64,000 bases of DNA from Euleptes europaea (GCF_029931775.1 NC_079316.1:70404064-70468063), one strand, 5' to 3'; counted from the stretch's first letter, positions 42,395-53,748 are shown. Made by a program: numbers and translations. The notes: a model not told the origin generated them from the sequence alone.

Positions 42395-42937
42395 ATTTTA
42401 ACAAAATGGAGTGATCCATGGTAATAGTGGCTGGAGTTAGGATAGGACATAACCGGACAGCAAAGAGGTAATCCCTTCGTCCATGGGTCTCTGTCCCAAA
42501 TCCAGACAAGATGGTGGTGATGGTGATTGGTAAGGCTGATGTCAGAATAGACCAATTTCTAATTTGCCTTTTTTTTGGACAAGGTAATTGAGCAGATGCT
42601 GACAGAATAAGATTTTCTAGATGAAACATGTGCCCATGATCTGTTACAGTCCTGCTCTGCCAGCATTTGCTCAATTACCTAGTCCAAAAAAGGCAAATTA
42701 GAAACGAGGTGGTAATTAGCTTGATTCCTCAGCTAAAGATTTCCCCCCAACAATTGCCTAATTAAAGCCTTTTTCAATGACTTCTTCCACTAAGAAAAAA
42801 ATTATAATGGTCTAGACCTGGCCTTTACATTACAGAATCTGGTGATTTTTTTATACAATCCATTAGGAGTTTTGCCAGTTCAGTGGAAAGTATGTTCAAC
42901 TCCCTTCATGAGTTATGTTTATATTACTTCCATATAC
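42395..42937. other. Unclassified DNA with one inverted word pair
   Basis: AATTTGCCTTTTTTTGGACA (42560) and TCCAAAAAAGGCAAATTAG (42684) form imperfect inverted repeats, also with AATTGAGCAGATGCTG/CAGCATTTGCTCAATT, suggesting a small foldback element at about 42549-42705. No gene is supported. Confidence 0.4.
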
Positions 42938-42938
42938 A

Positions 42939-43255
42939 AGAAGAAGAAGAAGAAGAAGAAGAAGAAGAAGAAGAGTTGGTTTTTATATGCCAACTTTCTC
43001 TAACACTTAAGGAAGAATGAAACCGGCTTACAATCACCTTCCCTTCCCCTCCCACAACAGACGCCCTGTGAGGTGGGTGAGGCTGAGAGAGCGTGACTTG
43101 CCCAAGGTATAGGCTTTGTGTGTAGGAGTGAGGAAACAAATTCAGTTCACCAGATTGGCCTCCGCCGCTCATGTGGAGGAGTGGGGAATCAAACCCGGTT
43201 CTCCAGATCAGACTCCACTGCTCCAAACCACCACTGTTAACCACTACACCACATT
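42939..43255 (-). mobile_element. CTT-tailed SINE
   Basis: The GAA tail at 42941-42975 leads to a complete body and the head ACCACTACACCACATTG at the right end. Confidence 0.9.
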
Positions 43256-43259
43256 GAAT

Positions 43260-43765
43260 GACAATGTTAATGCTTTTATATGCAGATATGTCTCTCACCT
43301 GCGCAGTTTGAAATCCTGACTTTATATCCAAGTCAAAGTGTATTCTGTTCACTGCTGCTTTTAAATTTCCTAATTGCTGAGACTGCTGTATCATAGCAGC
43401 TTAAAGGGTAGCATGAGCTAAAAAGTCTCCATTGCACCTTTGCCACAACCACAGTATGTCTTTAGGCAAGCTGTTATCTGTCAGTCCCTCTACCTGCACC
43501 CCAAGGGTGGTGTGGCCCTTAAACCTACCTGAAAGGTTTCCCAGAGGCCACTGTCCTGGAGGACCAATCAGACCTAGCCAGCATCTAGGACAACAGGTGT
43601 TGACTTGCCTCCTCCCATACTGCTGTTGGATTGGCCCCTGGCTGCTCGGACTAGGCTGACAGCACCAACTAAGTCCAAACCAAGTAGCCCCAGCAAAAGG
43701 GTGAACCTCAGCTCAGACCTAGCTGGAAGCAGCATGGGATGATGTGATATGAGACTAAAGTTCCC
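43260..43765. other. Unclassified DNA
   Basis: No coding, RNA or repeat signature is supported. Confidence 0.4.
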
Positions 43766-43769
43766 ATTT

Positions 43770-43987
43770 GCTAGTTAATGGCAGGCAATTGCCTGCCAAT
43801 TAATAGGCCTGCCCGCTGGCCCTCAGCTGGCTGACAGGGAGAAGAAGCCAGCTGAAGGAAGGTGGTCCACCCATGTGCACAGCAGGGCATGGCGAAATAA
43901 TGTCCCTTCCAGGATGACTCCAGAAATGGCGGAGACGCTCTAGCATGCCCCTCAAAAAACTCTGTGGAAACCATAGAGTTTTGGGGA
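43770..43987. mobile_element. Palindromic MITE fragment related to the 5758-6069 element
   Basis: GGAGACGCTCTAGCATGCCC, AACTCTGTGGAAACCATAG and GAGTTTTGGGGAGG carry the same CTCTAGCA and CCATAGAG core words as the elements at 5758-6069 and 23270-23585. It is cut at 43988 by a SINE fragment. Confidence 0.5.
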
Positions 43988-44076
43988 GGAATGTCTGCCT
44001 AGTAGATGTGGGGATGTGATGTCAGCCCATGGGTCAGTAAGGACCAGGTGCTTGGACAGAGGACTTTACCTTTAAA
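43988..44076 (+). mobile_element. GGCGCAGAG-type SINE, 3' end only
   Basis: TGTCTGCCTAGTAGATGTGG, TGTGATGTCAGCCCATGGGT and GGACTTTACCTTTA match the 3' part of the complete copy at 47104-47403. Confidence 0.75.
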
Positions 44077-44079
44077 TAT

Positions 44080-44955
44080 TTCATGTCGGGAATGTTATTT
44101 CAGGTCTTCTTCTCCATTGCCTACCAATGCCTTTGATTATCCGCCATTGCCACCTAAATGTCTCATTAAATTGTGTCCCCATAATTAGGAGCATTTCTGT
44201 ATGTGCAAGTTGGTGGATCCACCTGTGTGCACAAAGAAAGGACTTCATAGGAACATGGACAACAGTCAACTGGTCCTGGGTAAACTGTGAATTATGTTTG
44301 GCTAGCCAAGCACAACCCCACCAACGTTTAAAATACACTTGGCCATCAGACAGACAACTACCTCTTTTTTATACAATTTCAAAATAAAATTGTATCTTAC
44401 TTAGTATAGGACCAAAGCACATTATCATAATGACAACTCACACCATTTGACGTAAACATAAGTTGCCAACAGGCACTAACAATGACCAAGAGAAAATGTC
44501 ATTTACTGTGGAGTTTTCCTCATACTTTTAGCTAGACAAGTTGGATCAGCCTCAATCAGCCTGGATCTTTCTAGCCTGCCATTAGCGCTAGCTGCAAAAA
44601 AGATTAAGGGACAGTGACTCAGCAGGAAAGAGTTAGTGGGAAAGTAATTAAGTACGTGATTTTGGAAGAAGAGATATAGTCCACCCCTTTCTCCACCACC
44701 TGGAAGAATCATGTCGGTGAATGGTGGGCCACCTGCTGTCAGGAACAGGTTTTGTCTTTACTGCAGAAGTGTTACAAAATAGAAATGTGAGACAGACAGA
44801 GCCAAAATGCACATGATACTCGAGTTCCACAAGCGGAAAGTCGGAAATATAATTTGGCCCTAGAAAGCAGCCCAATTAATGTGTTTTTAAACTCTTCCCC
44901 CATGCCATTCCTCTGAAAGGAAATACCTCCCCAAACTATGCAGGCCCAACAGGGA
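44080..44955. other. Unique-looking DNA, nothing recognised
   Basis: No exon, RNA gene or repeat was identified. Confidence 0.45.
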
Positions 44956-44962
44956 GAAACTA

Positions 44963-45163
44963 CAGTAGAGTTTCCAGGTCCCTCTTTGCCATTGGTGGGA
45001 TGTTTTTGGGATGGAGCCTGAGGAGGGCGGGGTTTGGGGAGGGTATTCAATGCCATAGAGTCCAATTGCCAAAGCAGCCCTTTTCTCCAGATGAACGGAT
45101 CTCTATCGACTGGAGATCAGTAGCAATAGCAGGAGATCTCCAGCTAGTGCCTGGAGGTTTTCA
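44963..45163 (+). mobile_element. TAGGGTTGCC MITE with eroded ends
   Basis: TAGAGTTTCCAGGTCCCTC to CTGGAGGTTTTCAAC. Both terminal repeats have mutated, while the core is clear. Confidence 0.85.
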
Positions 45164-45413
45164 ACAAAATACAGTTGTGTGGCACTTGCTATACAGACTA
45201 TAAAACAACTTTTGCATGAGCAAGGCTTAATTCTTATAATGTATTTATTTACAATCGTTTAAATTTAACTTATACAAGCCAATTTTTTGGCATATTCAAT
45301 TTGGCGTGCAAACTCAATTTAACAACACAAAAATATATTATTTTGCAGAAACCTAGCATAAATGCATCTGAAAATGCCCTGATGTTTTTCACACTTGCCC
45401 AGCAACTGTGAGA

Positions 45414-45976
45414 GAAGAAGAAGAGTTAGTCTGGAGAGCCAGTGCGGTGTCATGGTTAAGAGCGGTGGTTTGGAGTGGTGGATTCTGAACTGGAGAACCG
45501 GGTTTGATTCCCCTCTCCTCCACATGAGCGGCGGAGGCTAATCTGGTGAACTGGATTTGTTTCCCCACTCCTACACATGAAGCCAGCTGGGTGGCCTTGG
45601 GCAAATTACAGCTCTGTTAGAGCTCTCTCAGCCCTGCCTACCTCACAGGGTGTCTGTTGTGGGGAGGGGAAGGGAAGGCGATTGTAAGCCGGTTTGAGTC
45701 TCCCTTAAGTGGTAGAGAAAGTTGGCATATAAAAACCAACTCTTCTTCTTTATAGCTTGCTTTTTTCTACCTTTAAGGAGTCTCAAAGCAGCTTACAATC
45801 GCCTTCCCTTCCCCTCCGCACAACAGACACCTTGTGAGGTGGGTGGGACTGAGAGAGTTCAGAGAGAACTATAATTAGCCCGAGGTCACCCAGCTGGCTT
45901 CATGTGGAGGAGCTGGGAAATCAAACCGGGTTCACCAGAGTCCACCACTTTTAACCACCACTACGCCACACTGGCT
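45414..45976 (-). mobile_element. CTT-tailed SINE interrupted by another copy
   Basis: The reverse-oriented outer copy starts with its tail at 45414 (AGAAGAAGAAGAGTTAG), is interrupted at 45433-45750, and resumes at 45751 (TATAGCTTGCTTTTTTC) to its head at 45976. Confidence 0.8.
45433..45750 (+). mobile_element. CTT-tailed SINE nested in the tail of an older copy
   Basis: A full-length forward copy: the head GAGAGCCAGTGCGGTGTC, GGTTTGATTCCCCTCTCC at the B box, and the end AAACCAACTCTTCTTCTT. Confidence 0.9.
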
Positions 45977-45979
45977 GAA

Positions 45980-46545
45980 AATCATTTTAAGTGGCAAAAC
46001 AGCACATGTGAATTTTGGCATTATTTTAATTAAGAAGGAGAGCGCGACCGTTACCTTCTGGAGACTTTATCTACCAACCCAGTCTACAGATCTTCTGCAC
46101 CTGCCTAGCAACAGTGCCCAGAGGTAACAGCACAAGCTTTGGGGCATTACTACGGCAAAGTAAGGCACGTGTTTCACATTTTCTTTCCCACAAATCTAAC
46201 ATTTTTATATCTGGCACAGCAGACCCACCTGCATCAAACATTTCCACCCGTTAATTCTATTCACTGAATCCAGTTGGCAGTGCCTCAATGTATTAAAAAT
46301 TACTGACTTCCAGGATGACTCACGAATCGTTACAGGCCAAAATAACTGCCTGCCTTGGATGCTGAGAATATTTCTGAGACATTTAACGTTTTCATGTTTG
46401 TAACGGGTTGCTCTCTTTCATAGAAACCACCCAGGGCTACCCACGCTTGTTTCTGGGAAATGGTTTTTATGTTGCTGCCCAAAGAGTCTTCCGGAGGGAT
46501 AATAGATACAAATCAAATGGGACATATTTGCTTTATCCTGACCTT
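45980..46545. other. Unique-looking DNA, nothing recognised
   Basis: No feature is supported. Confidence 0.45.
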
Positions 46546-46548
46546 TTG

Positions 46549-46677
46549 TTTGTTTGTTTGTTTGCTTGTTTGTTTGTTTAGACCTTTATACCCCTCTTTA
46601 CAATCTAGTGGGGACCCAAAGTGGCTTACAACATTGTTCTCCCATCCTCCATTTTATCATCACTACAATCCAGTGAG
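46549..46677 (-). mobile_element. Sauria-type SINE, 3' part
   Basis: A TTTG-rich tail, TTTATACCCCTCTTTACAAT, TGGGGACCCAAAGTGGC and CCTCCATTTTATCATCAC match the 3' half of this SINE. A MITE follows at 46678 and the head is not found beyond it. Confidence 0.75.
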
Positions 46678-46886
46678 TAGGGTTGCCAGGTCCCTCTTTA
46701 CCACTAGCAGGAGGTTTTTGGGGTGGAGCCTGATGATGGCGGGGTTTGGGGAGGGGAGGGGCTTCAATGCCATAGACTCCACTTGCCAAAGCAGCCATTT
46801 TCTCCAGGTGAACTGATCTCTATTGGCTGGAGATCAGTTGTAAGAGCAGGAGATCTCCAGCTAGTACCTAGAGGTTGGCAACCCTA
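46678..46886 (+). mobile_element. TAGGGTTGCC MITE copy, full length
   Basis: It runs from TAGGGTTGCCAGGTCCCTC to GGTTGGCAACCCTA. The flanking octamers CCAGTGAG and ACCTACAG do not match. Confidence 0.95.
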
Positions 46887-47090
46887 ACCTACAGGAACCT
46901 CCTTCGTGCCCACTTTTATTATTATTATTGTTGTTGTTGTTGTTTCAAATTTATAATCCACTCTCCCCAGCCAAGGCTGGGCTCAGGGCGATTCACATAA
47001 ATATAAATATCCTAAAACATAATAAAATAGTTAAAACACTGATTAAAACTAGCCCGTACTTCCATAAGCAATAATATATTATCCAGCAAG

Positions 47091-47606
47091 TAGGGTTGCC
47101 AAGGAGCCCCGTGGCGCAGAGTGTTAAGCTGCAGTACTGCAGTCAAAAGCTCTGCTCACGACCTGAGTTCGATCCCAACGGAAGTTGGTTTCAGGTAGCC
47201 GGCTCAAGGTTGACTCAGCCTGCCATCCTTCCGAGGTTGGTCAAATGAGTACCCAGCTTGCTGGGGGTAAAGGGAAGATGACTGGGGAAGGCACTGGCAA
47301 ACCACCCCGCAAACAAAGTTTGCCTTGGAAACGTCGGGATGTGACGTCACCCCATGGGTCAGGAATGACCCGGTGCTTGCACAGGGGACCTTTACTTTAC
47401 CTTTAGGGTTGCCAAGCTCCCGGTAGTAGATGGAGATCTCTTGCTGTTACAACTGATCTCCAGCCAATAGAGATCAGTTCACCTGGAGAAAATGGCCGCT
47501 TTGGCCATTGGACTCTATGGCATTGAAGTCCCCCTCAAACCCCACCCTCCTCAGGCTCCGCTCCAAAAATCTCCAGGTATTTCCCAAACCAGAGAGGGCA
47601 GCCCTA
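47091..47606 (-). mobile_element. TAGGGTTGCC MITE with perfect 8-bp target duplication, itself interrupted
   Basis: CCAGCAAG flanks the element (47083-47090 and 47607-47614). Only the first 13 bp precede a SINE insertion at 47104-47403; the rest runs from 47417 to GGCAGCCCTA. Confidence 0.95.
47104..47403 (+). mobile_element. GGCGCAGAG-type tRNA-derived SINE, full length
   Basis: The head is GAGCCCCGTGGCGCAGAGTG with a B-box-like GAGTTCGATCCC, the body has GGTTGACTCAGCCTGCC and GTACCCAGCTTGCTGGGGG, and the 3' end is GGGACCTTTACTTTACC. A 13-bp target duplication, TAGGGTTGCCAAG, lies at 47091-47103 and 47404-47416. This is a familiar squamate SINE. Confidence 0.95.
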
Positions 47607-47935
47607 CCAGCAAGGCACAACTGGTGTGATATATAGGCCACAGCACAGCCTGCTATGTTCCACATCCCCCAAAACAGAATGGTTCGCGGGGTGGGGGTGC
47701 AGGGTAGGGAGACCAGCAATGATAGAAGAAAAAACGTAGCTGGCCTCAACCATAAGTCCTGGTGGAATAGCTGTGTCTTACAGGCCCTATGGAATTCTCT
47801 AAGGTCCTGCAGGGCCCTGGTCTCATTTGAGAGGCTATTCCACCAGACAGGAGCCAGGGCACAAAAATCCCTGGCCCTGGTTGAGGCCTGCCAGACACTA
47901 TTTATTAATAATAATAAATAAGATGTTTGTCTAAC

Positions 47936-48709
47936 TGAACAAGAGGACCACTTTTTTTCTTCAAATCCTTTTTCTTTGTAGTCATGACCCGTCAGAATGA
48001 ATGTCTGTGTAGAACTGAAATGAAACCTACAAAATCTCTGTTTAAAGCTTTTTTAAATTACTTTTTCTCTCCCTCGACGAATCAACCTTGTATTAAGCGG
48101 AAGAGGAAAAAAATGGCAAAAGTAATTCTTGCTGTATGATCTCCGCGTGGGATCCACTAGAGGTTTTCGTTTCATTTCATTTAGTTTGATTAGTATATTT
48201 ATATCTCACCTTCTGGGGAAAATAAGATTTTCAAGGCAACTTCCAAAGTTGGCAACAAATGTAAGACAAAAACATCATAAAAGAGCCCAAGTGCATAAAA
48301 AGAGTTAAAATGAAACACCCGTTGTCATAGCCTAATGAGCAGCACAGGTAAATATAAAATGCCTTTGCACAAAAAACTACTTCCTATATTAAGGGCTAGA
48401 TCCAACGTATTGTCAGCTGAAGAACTTTCCTATCTGCCCCCTCTCAATACAGCTGAAAAATTCTGCTCCTGGAGAAGAGGGGACCCTTGGGAGCAGCATG
48501 GGGGTGAAATGAGGGTCTGCATTGGAAGGGGAGAATTTGCAAAAATCTCCGATGTACACACACCTGCTAAACAAAGTGCCTCCTGCTGGTGGAAAATTAG
48601 TTTTGGATCAAACTCTAAATGTCTTCTGGAATAGTCTGGCATAGAAAGGCTAACGAGGATCAGGCACAGCATTGGGGGTCCAAAAATTCAGTGCCACTGC
48701 TAAGGATGC
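47936..48709. other. Unclassified DNA with a LINE/SINE-like tail
   Basis: 48170-48310 (TTCATTTCATTTAGTTTGAT, TTTATATCTCACCTTCTGGG) looks like a reverse-oriented LINE/SINE tail. The rest is unclassified. Confidence 0.35.
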
Positions 48710-48717
48710 CTTGTCAT

Positions 48718-48926
48718 TAGGGTTGCCCACCTCCAGGTGGTGGCCGGACATCTCCTGCTATTACAACTGATCTCCAGCTGATAGAGATCCGTTCACCTGG
48801 AGAAAACGGCTGCTTTGGTAATTGGACTCTATGGCATTGAAGTCCCGCCCATCCCCAAACCCCACCCTCTTTAGGCACCGCCCCCAAAATCTCCAGGTAT
48901 TTCCCAACCCGGAGCTGGCAACCCTA
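48718..48926 (-). mobile_element. TAGGGTTGCC MITE copy, full length
   Basis: It runs from TAGGGTTGCCCACCTCCAGG to GGCAACCCTA, with the GGGAAATACC sub-type at one end. Flanking octamers CTTGTCAT and CCTATCAT match at 6 of 8 positions. Confidence 0.95.
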
Positions 48927-49026
48927 CCTATCATCATTAGTGGATGGACATGAAGCAGAGCTCAAAGAGAAGATTTAAAGAACAGGGTGCTTCATGTATA
49001 TTGGGTCCAAACTATATAGAAGCTTA

Positions 49027-49150
49027 AATGGAGAAAATGGCTGCTTTGGCAAGTGGAGTCTACGGCATTGAGGCCCCTCCCCAAATCCCTCCCTCCTCAG
49101 GCTCCACCCCAAAAAATCCCGCCAGTGGTGAAGAGGGACCTGGCCACCTT
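49027..49150 (-). mobile_element. TAGGGTTGCC MITE, half copy
   Basis: It starts at GGAGAAAATGGCTGCTTTGG and runs to GACCTGGCCACCTTA. The other half is missing. Confidence 0.85.
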
Positions 49151-49154
49151 AGCC

Positions 49155-49640
49155 ATTGGAGATGTTGTAAAATTGGCATTACATATTGCCTGCAGTCTAC
49201 TCCAGCTAACAGTGTTGCGTGTTTGACCTCTGACCACTGTAGAAAAGTCTATTCTACATGACAAAAAAGGGAAGGGTAATTTGCCTTAATGACTATTGAT
49301 TTCTCCTCCATAGGCCTTTAGTTGCTGGAGGGACAGAGAGGCACTGTGGCATTCAGGATCTCTCTCTTTCTCTTCCCCTCTCTGGGAATCTGATGAGGGG
49401 TAGCAGTCTTATAGGAATGCCTCTGTGCCTCCACCTATGCTCTACCTGTATATTTGTTAATAAAAGCCAATAGGACCAAAATGCTAGAAGTCTCCAGCGC
49501 TCTCTCCTCCAAAGAGAACCCACCCAGGTGAGTGCAAGCCCCTACCACATTTCACAGATCTGAGAAGTATGGTGTGCATAACAATAATATAGCAGTCACA
49601 TTTTCAACCAGCTGCAGTCTCCAAACACTTGTTAAAAAGC
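49155..49640. other. Unclassified DNA
   Basis: Contains an AATAAAAGCC word and CT-rich runs that look faintly LTR-like, but there is not enough to call one. No gene is supported. Confidence 0.3.
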
Positions 49641-49644
49641 ATCC

Positions 49645-49855
49645 CTGCTCTTTGCCCATTGGCAAAGTGGACACTTTAGTATTTGTAAAAAACTCTACAG
49701 TAAAACCATAGAGCTTTTCTAAATGCTAGAGTGTCTAAAGATGTTGCTTCTGGTTTTTACCAGAAGTGACCTCAGGGTGCCACCATGACACTGGTGCACC
49801 ATGTCCCACCCCCAAATTTCTCCCAGCCATTGCCAGCTGCAGCCTGGCAACCTAA
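49645..49855. mobile_element. Palindromic MITE related to the 5758-6069 element
   Basis: AACTCTACAGTAAAACCATAG, TGCTAGAGTGTC, GGTTTTTACCAGAAGTGACC and the end GCCTGGCAACCTAA share the hairpin core and terminal sequence of the family. The left end is approximate. Confidence 0.55.
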
Positions 49856-49859
49856 ACCC

Positions 49860-50575
49860 CCACGTAGTGCCTTTTTAAAACAAACTAATCTAAATGTCGC
49901 CAAATTACTATGGATATTTTGCGAAGGAAAAGGGTGCAGCTGGTGAAACCATTTAAACTGGTAAAAAGTGAAACCATTTAAACTGGTATCACTGGCCATT
50001 GGCACTATCTGAATATCCAGGAATAGCACTGGATCCAAGAGTAATCCCATTCTGTGAGCCTGAATCCCAAAGGAGAGTACTATCCAATTCCTACACAAAC
50101 TGGATTCTTGGATTAGGTATAACCTCTTTCTGTGGGGTTAATTCAGGAACAGAACTCGCAAGACAAATTAATTTAAAATAAAATAAACATTTCTTTAACT
50201 CAGCCTTTCCACCGTACAGAACAATGCAACAAAACTGATATAGCTAACACATAAATGCAGCAGTGATATAGCTAACACATAAAAACAGGAAACTGCAACA
50301 GATAGCATCTCCAGGTTAAGTTAAAACAACTGGTATTTGCTTGCAAATCCTTGTGGTGAGTTAAGTCCCACTTCTCGAAGTCCACCAGGGTGCTGGATTC
50401 TTCTCATCCACTTCTTTTTCCAGAGGATTCAGTTCCAGCAAATTGGACAATGCACTAAGCAGACTACAATCTGCAGTTTGAAAGACAGAGTTGTGCAATA
50501 ACAATATAATTACAACAGTAATACCAACTATACTGAATTTAATACCCCTTATACACGCTGGTAAGAAACCAGAGA
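49860..50575. other. Unique-looking DNA with one small tandem duplication
   Basis: GAAACCATTTAAACTGGTA is repeated near 49945 and 49970. ATATAGCTAACACATAAA is repeated near 50238 and 50268. No gene is supported. Confidence 0.45.
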
Positions 50576-50577
50576 AT

Positions 50578-50804
50578 GAATGTATTTATTTTATTTACTT
50601 TATATCCTGATTTCCTCCCCAGTGGGGACCCAAAGCAGCTTATATCATGTTCTCCTCCATTTTATGCTCACAACAACTCTGGGGTTTGGCTGTGAGTGTG
50701 CGACTGGCCCAAGGTCACCCATTAAGCTTCCATGGCAGAGTGGGGATTCGAACCTGGGTTTCCCAGATCGCAGCCTGACACTTTAACCACCAGACCACAC
50801 TACC
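50578..50804 (-). mobile_element. Sauria-type SINE, near full length
   Basis: An AATAAATAC-type tail at the left, then GGACCCAAAGCAGCTTATA, AGTGGGGATTCGAACCTGGG and a head ending near ACCACCAGACCACACTACC. Confidence 0.85.
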
Positions 50805-51078
50805 AAGTTCCCCAGCAACCAGCCTCTTCCTCTCATTTTAACCTCCATCCTCTGAGTCTTCCCCTACTGGGCTAAAGCAACTGGTTCTCAGGGGGTTACA
50901 CAGACAAACTACCAATACACAAGAAAAAGAATCATAGCCACCACATGGAGGCAGTTTCAAGAACTGTTCATGTGCAGCAAAATCCTGAGAAGGAGCCCAG
51001 ACAACTGCTTAAAAAGAGCAAAAGTGTTAAAAAAAAAAGTCTTTTCTGTTGACTGCTGTTCCAACCAACAGACTTCTC
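50805..51078. other. Unclassified DNA
   Basis: Nothing recognised. Confidence 0.4.
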
Positions 51079-51080
51079 CT

Positions 51081-51377
51081 GAGAGCCAGCATGGTGCTGT
51101 GAGCGGTGGACTCTAATCTGGAGAACCAGGTTTTATTCCCCACTCCTCCACATGAGCGGCAGTCTCTAATCTGGTGAACCGGGTTGGTTTCACCAGTCCT
51201 CCACACTAAGACAGCTGGGTGACCTTGGGCTAGTCACAGTTCTCTGAGAACTCTCTCAGCCTCACCTACCTCACAAGGTGTCTGTTGTGGGGAGAGGAAG
51301 GGAAGGAGGTTGTAAGCCAGTTTGATTCTCCTTAAAAGGTAGAGAAAATCGGCATGTAAAACCAACTCTTCTTCTTC
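51081..51377 (+). mobile_element. CTT-tailed SINE
   Basis: The head GAGAGCCAGCATGGTGCTGT has lost several bases of the tRNA part; the body and the AAAACCAACTCTTCTTCTTC end are intact. Confidence 0.9.
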
Positions 51378-53040
51378 ATCATGATAGGCATTTGGCTGGT
51401 CACTTCCCACTAGAGGAACCTATTTAGTTGCTAGATCACCTGCACTGGAAGCATTTGGAGACTTGGGGAAAATGCACAATTGGCACCAAAGTGTAGCCCA
51501 TCCATTGTGGCCAGATGCCCACCTGTTTGAAGCTGTTGCATGCCAATTCTGTTTTGCGTATTTATTCTAATTTACTACTTGTACTATGCAAGCTCTGTCT
51601 GGTTTTCTGCACTGCCCCTTGTCACTACATAATATACTGCCCAATTGTATTCTATTATATCCTTCTGCATACAGGGTATTGTTCTTTTTTTCCTCAGACT
51701 GAACTTGTTTCTTAGCTGCTCCCTTTTTTGTTAGCAAGTACAGGTGTGCCTGGTCAATGGCTGGGGCCATTTTTTAACTCTTAATTATATTTAGATGATC
51801 AGTTCCAACTTCCTATTCCTTTCTCCCACAGAGAGTGGCAGTATAGTTACATTTTTTCCCCTGCACAATCCCACCTAGTTGATTAGTACCCTACCCAGGA
51901 TTACATGAGCAAAATCTGACATCAAGTTATAATCACCATACCAGAATGCCTTGGGCTAAAACCATATTGCATGAATGGCTTCAGCACAACATGCCTCAAA
52001 GGTTGCCTCCTCATCCGTACCTAGTTGTGGACTATTAGATGTGACAAAGATGCCCTCTAAACTAATCCATCAGTATGACAACCAGGCACACCAAAAGATG
52101 CTTTTGGTGGCTGTTTCGTAACTATCCTTCTTTCATTTGAGACTTTCCAGAAGCCGGGTAAAGATTTGTTTTTAGCATTGACAGGATGTTTAATGTCACA
52201 TAATATTTTATATTCCGTTGGTATTCTTTATTTTTCTTAACAGTTGTGCTTTTTGAAAATGTTATAACCTAGGAGACAGGGTGCCGTCTTGGGGCACAGA
52301 ACGAATGTCTGGGCTATGGGATACAAATGAGAAAGATCCTCCAGCCAAGCAAGAAATCCTAAAAGGCATCTTGTGTACACAGAGAAAAGTCCCTTCAGAA
52401 AACAAAATTGTTTGTTCTGCTGGCCCAACAAATATCTTGGTATAATTCATGCTTGCAGATAAATTTCTAAGCAGAGGGTTCCTCTAGGAAAAGCCAATTC
52501 TCCAGCCTTGTAAAATTATTCCTGTTCAGCTGCATACAGTCATATGAAGCAATGCTTTTCGACTGTCATTTCTGTGTGTTAGCTTCATCTATGAAAAAGA
52601 TAGCCATAGGACAGATGCTATCTGCATGAATCTAGCGATCTTAGTGATGCAAATATGATCACTGAAAATTGACTGGCTGCACTAGAACACTTGCTGGGGA
52701 TGGTATTAATCTTGTTTTCATTTCTGCTCTTGAAGGTTAACTTCAGAGCCCAGGGAACATAAGCCTTCATTAACCCCATAGCTACCCTAGCATGCAAACT
52801 CACACTTTTACATGATGGAAAAGCATTCTAACCTTGCCAGGCCATTAGGGAAGGAACTGTTCTTTACCGAAGTGGCAATGAGAGGCGGAAAAGAGAAGTA
52901 CGCAGGTAAGTTGATTCATGTTTGTTCTTCAGACGAGCGTGCACTCGCTCAATGTTATGGATTCAGTCAGTAGAGCATGCGTATTTACTACCAATTTCAG
53001 AAAGACATCTGCTCTTGCACTGAGACAGGCTGTTATCTAT
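51378..53040. other. Unique-looking DNA, nothing recognised
   Basis: A 1.6-kb block with no recognisable exon, RNA gene or repeat. Confidence 0.5.
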
Positions 53041-53045
53041 AGCCA

Positions 53046-53110
53046 GGGAGAGGACATAGCTCAGAGGTGGAGCGCCTTCTTTGCATACAGAAGTTCCCAG
53101 GTATCTCCCT
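53046..53110 (+). pseudogene. tRNA-Ala (TGC)-derived sequence
   Basis: GGGAGAGGACATAGCTCAGAG, GTGGAGCGCC, TTCTTTGCATACAGAAG and TATCTCCC follow tRNA-Ala with TGC at the anticodon (53082-53084). The T arm has collapsed, so it is a pseudogene or a tRNA-derived repeat. Confidence 0.6.
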
Positions 53111-53119
53111 GTGACTGGG

Positions 53120-53540
53120 GGGGGGGGTCTCTCCCACGTCACCTTCTTCGCTTTACCTCAGACGATTGAGACACCAGAGGCTTTACTCAGTTCAACAATA
53201 AAACAACATAATTTTTATTATTTCACAGGGAAAGGTATGGGAGGGGAAACTAGTATTAAGGAAAGGTACGAAGTTTCTATACATATGAGTTGCACAACAC
53301 ATACAGCACAGATGATATTTTATCTAACTGAGGTTTCCAACCCTTTAAGGTAGCTTAGTCCTATAACCTGCACACAGAGGTTCATGTGTATACTCTGGTG
53401 CCTAAAACTAGGAAATGTGCAGATTCTCCCTTCTCCTCTCCTTTATCTCTCTATGGCATTACTTCACATCACTTAAAGTAATTTTCACACAACACTTGAG
53501 TCAGGAATACCTCCTTCCCCAGAGACTAGTCCTCCCCTCA
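53120..53540. other. Unclassified DNA
   Basis: A G-run precedes this stretch. Nothing else is recognised. Confidence 0.4.
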
Positions 53541-53543
53541 GTG

Positions 53544-53748
53544 TAGGGTTGCCAACCTCGAGGTACTAGCTGGAGATCTCCAGCTATTACAACTGATCTC
53601 CAGCTGACAGACATCAGTTCACCTGGAGAAAATGGCTGCTTTGGCCATTGAACTCTATGGCATTGAAGTCCCTCCCCTCCCCAAACTCCGCCCTCCTCAG
53701 GCTCCACCCAAAAACCCGCCGATAGCAAAGAGGGACCTGGCAACCCTA
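53544..53748 (-). mobile_element. TAGGGTTGCC MITE copy, full length
   Basis: From TAGGGTTGCCAACCTCGAGG to GACCTGGCAACCCTA. The flanking octamers match only partly. Confidence 0.95.

Larger units (their letters stand above)
46915..47935 (-). mobile_element. L2/CR1-like LINE 3' end, split by a MITE that is split by a SINE
   Basis: At the left lies a tail (TTATTATTATTGTTG, CAGCCAAGGCTGGGCTCAGG). At the right are GGCCTCAACCATAAGTCC and GCAGGGCCCTGGTCTCATT, typical of the family's reverse strand, also seen at 55918-56512. The middle is a MITE insertion at 47091-47606. Confidence 0.75.

Noticed and set aside
49310-49560. LTR-like stretch with an AATAAAAGCC word
   Set aside because: No partner LTR, no clear ends or target duplication and no internal region; too little to call a fossil LTR.
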